A stretch of 64,000 bases of DNA from Ignelater luminosus (lineage: Eukaryota; Arthropoda; Insecta; Coleoptera; Elateridae). The stretch is from the NCBI GenBank assembly GCA_011009095.1, contig VTPC01001939.1, positions 1 through 64,000 on the forward strand, read 5' to 3'. A program made the translations under genes and the position numbers. The notes below the pieces were generated by a model, which worked only from the letters and a program-made list of their open reading frames with translations, was not told the DNA's origin and made no database searches. Below, piece after piece: positions 57,411 to 64,000 of this stretch (within the stretch, counting starts at the first letter, position 1; every line of letters starts with the position of its first letter).

Positions 57411-59180
57411 TCAACAGGAAGTACTTGAATAGCATGTACCATTACATTTTATTTGGTTTAATACACACTTGCACTTCCTGTCACCACATTGTTTACTACA
57501 GTTGCATCTTAGAAAGACCTGTGCAGAATTCGATTCTTTAGCAGCAGCTGTTTGCAAACTGAATTTTTTATCACTGGGTATATCTGAAGATGCCAAGGTA
57601 GTCGTTTGAGAAGGCTGTAAAATTACAATGATGCTAAAATTTATAAAAGAATTGTAAAAGATACTAATGAATTATGTACCTGAAATTTATTCCTTGCATA
57701 TAGTTTTTCCAGCACCTCAGTTGATGTGCCAAGTTGGTATAAATCTTCTCTTTCAGATAATACAACAGCCAAAATGTTACGAGGAGCTAAGCGTCTTCTG
57801 TCGACATCCGGAATCTTTACTAAAACGTTCTGTCCAGTTTCAACTTTAGAGTATTTGAAGCAACTTTATTGTATCATTTGTACTGCTTGTTTCTTTAAGC
57901 TTTTGATACTTTCAGACCGATGCTGATTTATTGATGTTAACCGAGTTTTATTATTCCTAAAATAAAGCATGTAACACTAAGCAAAATGGAATTAATACAT
58001 GTGTATTTCTTTAATTACCTCAACAGTTCTTCCTCCACGTTGTCATATTCTGGCTGATTTATGAAGAAGTTGTGTTGTAAATTTTTTTCATTTGTTGAAT
58101 TGTTGGTATTATCATCATTTAATAATTCTGTACCGCGTTTATCAGATGGTCTGTCTTCGATATTTTTACCAGCAGTCTATTGGAGTCTGTAAATATCGTC
58201 ATCTTCTAACTTCTTTGCGATTTCCAGTGGAAGGTTTGAATCATTTAAGCCGTTAATAATTGGAACGCCAAACATAGCCTCATATGGAGTACGCTGAATG
58301 CCTCTGTAAAATGATCTTTTCTTCTTTAATTACACAAATCTTTTGACCTTCTGACCTTCTGACCATTTGGATGTCTGGTTTTCCTGCAACCAAGTAATTA
58401 AAATATCCCGAACATCTTGGTCTGCGCTCTCAATAGATCTCTAGCTTTGTGAGTGACATGGCTTACCATAAATTATTTTTGCTTGAAACATATCTGCAAG
58501 ACTTGTAATTACTTCATTCACAAACTCTTTGCCATTGTCATTATGAAGTAAATAAGGTGCTCCAATAATACAAAAAATTCCCATCAAATTGTAGGCAACT
58601 TCTGCTGCTTTTTTAGTTTTTAGAGCTCTAAGAAACGCGCGTGGTGGGTTGCCGTGTCCTCATAGAACGAGGGACTCGCTCCCTGTGGCTGTCCTTATAC
58701 CTGCGGCGACTGGAGATCGGACCGGCGACGGAGTTAACCCGCCGAACCTCCACCTTTCCTTTCTCACCGGGTCAGACATGTTTTATTCGAAAAGTTTCCT
58801 CAACCGCGTGTGCAGCAGAGTTTACCACCAAACCACATTCTAAAATTCACCGGGCCGAAAAGGCGTAATGCCTACAGTGGCCTCAGGAATAATTATGATT
58901 TGACTTGGCTCGGAGGAACACACACTTTGTTAGGTGATCTTGGTAACTCATGATAAACTTGTAAGGCCCGTCCGGTTCTGTTTGCATATCAATTAAATCA
59001 ATTTGTCCCCTTTTATTAAATCCTGAGGAAATTATTAGTTTTATTACTAACCCTTTCTGCTTTGATTTTTTACTTTAATTGGCACATAGTACATAATTTT
59101 AAACCGCTACTTTTTGTAATTAATTCAAATAGTTTTTCTTCAAATGTGTGCTTGTCAACTAAACTTCGTTGAGACTCCAT
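57411..59180 (-). pseudogene. Ginger/KRBA2-like integrase relic
   Basis: Minus strand, in order: GQIDLIDMQTEPDGPYKFIM and SYQDHLTKCVFLRA (59010-58907), the insert 58906-58635, then RALKTKKAAEVAYNLMGIF and LLHNDNGKEFVNEVI (58630-58515), GKPCHSQS, SIESADQDVREILITWLQE and TSKWSEGQ. The DDE triad is retained: Asp in DLID (58997-58999), Asp in NDNG (58537-58539), Glu in IESA (58429-58431). A GIQRTPYEAMFGVP block follows. Then come VETGQNVLVKIPDVDR and APRNILAVVLSERELYQLG (57840-57725), and a Cys-rich tail RCNCSKQCGDRKCKCVLNQI ending at 57411. Stops and frame changes are present. The N-terminal zinc-binding part is missing beyond 59180. Confidence 0.85.
58635..58906 (-). repeat. Short interspersed repeat inserted in the integrase (272 bp)
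   Basis: This segment separates CVFLRA from RALKTKKAAEVA. The integrase codons for FLRA occur on both sides as a diverged ~11-12 bp duplication (ggctcggaggaa at 58907-58918 and agctctaagaa at 58624-58634). It is GC-rich relative to its host and related to 8861-9065. Read on the minus strand it starts aagtcaaatcataattatt, then ggccactgtaggc, and ends ccaccacgcgcg. The plus-strand frame at 58641-58868 is a by-product. Whether it is a SINE or another nonautonomous family is open. Confidence 0.75.
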
Positions 59181-59216
59181 AATTAAAATGATTACTTACA
59201 TTAAAATCTTGCAATT

Positions 59217-59399
59217 ATGATACAAAAATCATTAAAACAAAAAAACAAACTTCACGTGGACAAGTCAAAAACATATTTTGAGGGATACGTTCAAAGATGC
59301 AAATGTTGTAAACAATGTGACAAGAAGTGCAAGTGTGTACTAAACAAGATAAAATGTAATAGCAAATTTCATTCAAGTATTTCCTGTCGCAATAAATAA
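59217..59399 (+). pseudogene. Inverted duplicate of the integrase Cys-rich C-terminus
   Basis: The 60-codon plus frame reads RCKCCKQCDKKCKCVLNKI then KCNSKFHSSISC. It mirrors the minus-strand tail at 57411-57510 (RCNCSKQCGDRKCKCVLNQI). It lies inside the right inverted arm of the Ginger-like element. Similarity between the two tails starts at the first Cys and continues through the stop and outward to the terminus. This is a duplicated 3' end rather than a separate gene. Confidence 0.8.
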
Positions 59400-59962
59400 T
59401 GCAATGAATTTATGTTAGTTCCTATAATGAATTTGTTTTAATTCAATAATCGTTTTTGTCATATGACCAAAGCGCAATCTAACATTTCGAAATGCGTTCA
59501 AATTGAATTAGCCAGATGCCGAATTGTATCGTTATTTCGGCATCTGGTATTTCTGCTATGGACAGATGGCGATGTGTCCAAATCTATAGGCCACGGGCCG
59601 AATTCGCCGTGTGTTTCCAACATATACAGTGATTCAAAATTTTTAGTTGTAATTCTATTAGCAGTCAGCTATTCAAAATTGGAAAGTTTGGATTTAGTTT
59701 TACAATAATGCTGCTCAGTTAACGTACACGATTATTTTATTTTGTCAGTAGTTTTTACAGATTTTTTAGTATTCCTCAAGCAGGAATTTTTCGAATAATT
59801 AATAGTAAATAATAATCTTTTTCTGTATTAATTCTTATCAAAGGAAATGTAATATCTTCTGATGGTTTTCATTTATATTTTCTTATTTTTCGTGGTGAAC
59901 TTTCGTTGACATATCAAATAATTATAATAATTTTTTACTTATGTTTTATATTTGATTGTTAG

Positions 59963-61303
59963 ATCGCCGTTACCAAAAAATTCCAATTGGATCAGCACAT
60001 AGACACTGGCCCACATCAACGGAATACCAACGTGGAAAATGCTCCTAAAACATTATTTGTTAATTATGTCAATGAGAACGAAGGATCCAACAATTTCAAT
60101 AAGGATTTATGTAAAATGATGGTGTCCTGCAACGTTCCGTTGGACAACATCGACGCTCCAGAATTTAAGATGGTCTTGGAAAATACACAAAAGAAACCGT
60201 GGTTTCCCGACGAACAGCGTCCAGATCGCACATCCCTACGCTATACGAAAAGACTTCAAAAAATAAGGGATTCGATTTCAGACCACTATATCTGGTTTAG
60301 CATCGATGAAATTACCGACGTCAAAGGAAACTTTGTCGTTGGTGTTTTGAATGGTAACCCTTCCAACAGTAAATTGGTCGCCGTTAAACAATTAGAAAAA
60401 ACCAATTACCCAACAGTTTCTAGATTTGTTAATGAAACACTTTAATTGTTGTATGTACCACGATAAGTTCCAACTGATAAAGTTTTCTAGTACATGCGGC
60501 ATATATGAACAAAGCAGCACAGAACTTAAAAATTTTTTATCCTAATTTGGTTCACAAAACTTGCTTAGCTCATGCCTTAAAATCGCGTTGCTGAAGCTGT
60601 TAGAACTGAATTTCCTATTGTAAATTCCTTAATTAACACTGGAAAAAAAGTCTTTTTGAAAGCTTCAACTAGGATTCAAGTTTCCATGACCATGAACATC
60701 TTCAAGATGTTCCTTTGCCCCAGCAACCAATTTTGACTAGATGGAGAACCAGGAGTGAAGCTGCTCTGTATTACTGTGAACATTACACAGAATTCAAAAA
60801 TATCGTTAATAGTTTTGATCCAAGTTCTGCTCTATCTGGAGCAGATTGTTAGAGCATTTTGAAAAGCCGTGAATTAATTTCTCGGTTGCCATATATAAAG
60901 TCTCACTTTTTCAACATTCCCACCATCATTAAGAAATTTGAAACACAAAATTTACTTCTGACAGAATCTTTAGATATACTTTAAGATTTTCAAAAAACTA
61001 GAGCCGAAAATAAAAGTGATACATGTAGAAAAATATCAACAAAATTGAATGATTTTCTTAAGAAAAATTCAGGATTGTCGACATTTAAATCCATAAAAAA
61101 TATTTTAAATGGAGACTTTTCCAATTGTGAAAACATTGAGCAAAGTGTAGCCATGCAAAAATCACATTTAGTTAAATATCGTCCTGTAACATCTTGCGAT
61201 TGTGAAATAACGTTTTCCATGTACAAAACTCTATTACAAGACAATCGTTAAAGTTTTCTAGTGGAAAATATAGAAACGCACATGATTATTTATTGTAACA
61301 AGT
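59963..61303 (+). pseudogene. hAT transposase relic, exon 2 (catalytic domain)
   Basis: The exon starts after an acceptor ending in TTAG (59962) with IAVTKKFQLDQHIDTGPHQR, then DLCKMMVSCNVPLDNIDAPE and SISDHYIWFSIDEITDVKGN, where SIDEITD carries the first catalytic Asp (open to 60445). Frame-shifted blocks follow: FPIVNSLINTGKKVFLKA (about 60610), ILTRWRTRSEAALYYCEHYT-like sequence (about 60735-60790) and SRLPYIKSHFFNIPTIIKKF. The frame at 61045-61251 gives KSHLVKYRPVTSCDCEITFS, then MYKTLLQDNR and, after a stop, VENIETHMIIYCNK, the C-terminal dimerisation region. A candidate right terminus reads, reversed, TAGGGCTGGGTAGG and ends at 61584. The frame is broken in several places. Confidence 0.85.
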
Positions 61304-64000
61304 GAATAGTTTTTAAGGTAATTTTTGGGTGTTTCTAGTTAGCAACTTGCTTAATAATAATTAATAAGTTATTATTTATATTTTATGTATTATTAGAATT
61401 ATTTCAAAATATCATGTAGTTTATTTGTTTCCAGATACCTATTCAAAAAAGTAATGTCAATATTGTAGTCACTAAAATAGAAAGAAAAATATTTAAATTT
61501 TTTGTTGTTTTAAACTAGTTTTAGCAAAAAAATGTTTTCTGGAGCATATATGCCATATCTTTACAGCATACCTACCCAGCCCTAGTAATCATGACATAAT
61601 AGTTTTAAAAAATTAGAAAAATTAGAACAATAATCATGCACGTAAAATGTTTCCATTGTCCCCGGTCTACCCTACCTCTAGTAATAGCGTTAATGTATTA
61701 CAAAACTGTAATTGTGGAAAAAAAATATGAAAAGCAAAGTTAATTTTTTCAGTGGAATAGAATTGAACAAGTAAGTCGATTTGATGTCATACAGTTTGAT
61801 ACAATGAGTACTAATCAATTTCATACCCTGATATTTTAACAACAATACTTTTCAACTTACGTTTAAAGTTCAAATCTGCTGGAGACAACATTTTTATATG
61901 TACAACATAAAAAGTATCTGTAAGCACTATGATTCAATGCATTGTCAACTGGTCTTGCGATAATCTATTTTATTTTAAAAGTCATTGTTGCACTAGACCT
62001 TCATTTCCAGCTGTCTGTTATTGCATTCGATTTTTCAAAGCTCGAGAAATTACAACAATTTTTATAAAATGAAATAAACACCAAAGAAAAAGTAAAGTTT
62101 GTTGTTTGAATCAAAAGTATTTAAAGTTTTATGTGCGAAAGTTAAATATAAAAGTTCTTTTCATTTTGTTACAAACAATGAAACTACAAAAAGTGTCCGT
62201 GGCATCTAAATATTAAGGCAGACATTTTTATCCTTTAGATTTTAATGTTCTATTTATTTCTAGAGATATTTTTATTTTATTTATCTTAAACCTACACCAA
62301 ATGGTTGGGTATTCTGGTTTACAACGTGCAGGACGGACCACACCATACATTTACGATCTGGACAAATGCTGGATATTTTTGGACGGAAACATCTTTCTCT
62401 GCATTTTATTTTATTTTTAGAATATTATCATCAATAATTCTAGCAGAACGAACAATATTAAAAATAGAAAGTAAAGTTAATTTATTAAAGCCTAAATTAA
62501 CAATGATATTCGAAGCAACAACATACACATTACATACAAAAATGTAAGGATAATTACTATTGGTTTGACCGAAACATTCATCAATCATCCATAAAAATTC
62601 ATTACAACATATCGCGATACATTCTACAGATAAATGTTTTAAGCAAATAATGGAACTGTAGTTACGTATGTAATTAACTTGCTCCTGGATGTGAATAATT
62701 TTCTTGTTCAAATAAAAGATTAGTTAACAGAATAATAAATAATTTAAGTAAAATACACGGAAGTTACACTCCCTTTTCAACAGACAAATCTTCTCGTTGC
62801 ACTCGAGTTACGTCTAATATTCCGAAAAGTTTAAATTTGTTATTAAATTATGAGGAAGAAAGACGCAAGGTGTTGTCGTTGACAACAAATCCTGAAATTC
62901 AGGGATAAACACAAGAAGTGTAATGCGGTTTTCGCACGCAATCAAAGTGTCTACTAGGTGCGGAGCTTTGTAAATTTACTCTAGAAATAACAAAATCAAG
63001 ATTGCCGTACGATGTTTCTCTGGAGAAAGCAGAATTAACTTTAAGCAATTTGCAGAATAAAACCATTAAAACTTTTGTGTACACATTTTACTTTTATATC
63101 GCTTTTAAAACTGGCGTAAAAAGTACATTTTATTTTCTTGAACAATGCGACACACATGAAACGAATAAAAGTTTTGAATTAAGCACAATATGATTTTAAA
63201 AGAGGAAAAGATGCGTCTCCCCTTTTTCTTTCTCTCTTTTCTCTTTAATGAAAGGAATGTAAATCTACACCATTTGTTAAATCGCTGATAAGAATAGACT
63301 GCATAGGTTAGTTCTGATAGCAACAATGCAATATCCATTAGGAATGTGAAGCGGAATGCACACAACACGTTCAAACCACATATGTTTACTCAGGACATCG
63401 TATTCCAAGGAAGGATCTTAACAGCGCCTTGTCAAGTCCAGCTAGGATTTAGAATTTCCTACAGAATTACCATTCTAGTTCTAGAGAACTTTCTTGATTA
63501 AACCTCGCAGATGTTTACTTTAAAATGTCTTATATATTATTTAGGGAAATTTCGCTAAAGAATTCTAACCATGCATTAGATAATCTTGCATAGTAACTCC
63601 CTTCTGCAATGTTTATCGCAGTGTAATATTAACAAATAATTTAAATTTTATCAGTTTCATTGACCTACTTTAATACAAAGCTAGTTCTAGTTTAAATGGA
63701 AATCAAAAACATTCTTAAACATGAAATGTGCCAATAATTTCTTCTATTACTACATGCAAGTTTGGCTTCTTTAGGCCTGTTTTGTTTATCTCAAGTAAAT
63801 CGATCCCAGAGCTATTAACCTGACTGTTTTATGATTGAATGTTAATCGTTAGACCGCTCTTAACGTTAATCTAGACATTTACCTAAAAGCTTTCATCAAC
63901 CTGTAATATGAATAATTTTTTGATTATTTCAGTTAATTCCTTTTCATACACAAGCTTGCCACTAGGATTTCTCATATTCCGTTCGCTTTTAAATGTCAAA
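61304..64000. other. AT-rich stretch, no gene recognised
   Basis: About 2.7 kb downstream of the hAT relic with only short frames, such as 62305-62547 (plus, 80 codons) and 63105-63374 (minus, 89 codons). Neither has a recognised motif. No tandem repeat or terminal inverted repeat was noticed. Confidence 0.5.

Larger units (their letters stand above)
57205..59622 (-). mobile_element. Ginger-like integrase DNA transposon inside the hAT intron
   Basis: Ends start TGTTGGAGAC (left) and, reversed, TGTTGGAAAC (right), followed by about 400 bp of inverted similarity (57205 to ~57600 and ~59217-59622). A 4-bp duplication, tata, flanks it (57201-57204 and 59623-59626). TGT..ACA ends, a 4-bp duplication and a retroviral-type DDE integrase fit Ginger-type transposons. 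The long inverted arms both contain the C-terminal Cys-rich coding segment, so the right arm looks like a copied 3' end that replaced the 5' end of the gene. A repeat (58635-58906) lies inside the integrase. Confidence 0.8.

Noticed and set aside
58641-58868. 75-codon plus-strand frame, basic and Cys-containing
   Set aside because: It lies wholly inside the inserted interspersed repeat and is opposite to the disrupted integrase. There is no protein family match.
1-64000. CRISPR arrays, operons, phage or bacterial islands
   Set aside because: No regularly spaced identical repeats, no ribosome-binding-site-led gene clusters and no prokaryotic genes. Tandem repeats here are diverged satellites of eukaryotic type.

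Overview
This window looks like AT-rich nuclear DNA from an animal, most plausibly an insect. The evidence is the mix of decayed metazoan transposable elements (BEL/Pao, Ty3/gypsy, RTE and Jockey-type non-LTR elements, piggyBac, mariner, Tc1, pogo/Tigger, hAT, a Ginger-like integrase element), a processed copy of eukaryotic ribosomal protein S21, one apparent spliceosomal intron inside a hAT transposase, and no prokaryote-style gene packing. I found no intact host gene, tRNA, rRNA or CRISPR array. Almost every recognisable reading frame is broken by stops, frameshifts or deletions. The species cannot be read from the sequence alone.

Layout. 1-3.26 kb is unannotated AT-rich DNA. 3.26-6.17 kb is a BEL/Pao relic with two LTR-like ends and pol cut short. 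8.86-9.07 kb is one copy of a repeat seen again at 58.6 kb. 11.5-12.5 kb is a degenerate tandem repeat. 12.9-14.2 kb carries RTE and mariner fragments on the minus strand. 14.9-17.2 kb holds a GC-rich, gag-only relic flanked by ~200-bp direct repeats. 20.7-21.7 kb is a 143-bp tandem repeat broken by a retrocopied RpS21 with a twin-priming layout. 22.2-23.8 kb is a dead piggyBac. 24.0-26.3 kb is a satellite-like array with a 75-95 bp unit. 29.0-30.25 kb is a pogo/Tigger relic, followed directly by an almost full-length RTE-like LINE (30.27-33.34 kb) with a 12-bp target duplication. 37.16-37.99 kb is a hAT-type nonautonomous element filled with a 9-bp minisatellite. 39.8-40.95 kb is a ~330-bp tandem repeat carrying a pogo-type MITE. 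44.1-46.2 kb is a second piggyBac, followed by a 543-bp long-TIR element.

From 48.7 to 53 kb a piggyBac N-terminal fragment, two mariners and a Ty3/gypsy pol lie together. The second mariner sits precisely inside the gypsy reverse transcriptase at a TA. 55.0-55.6 kb is a Tc1 relic. 57.1-61.3 kb is a three-layer nest: a repeat inside a Ginger-like integrase element inside the intron of a hAT transposase.

Nothing here behaves as an operon or a cooperating gene system. The interest lies in element architecture and in the order of insertions. That order can be read in several places from target-site duplications and from coding frames that rejoin once an insert is removed.
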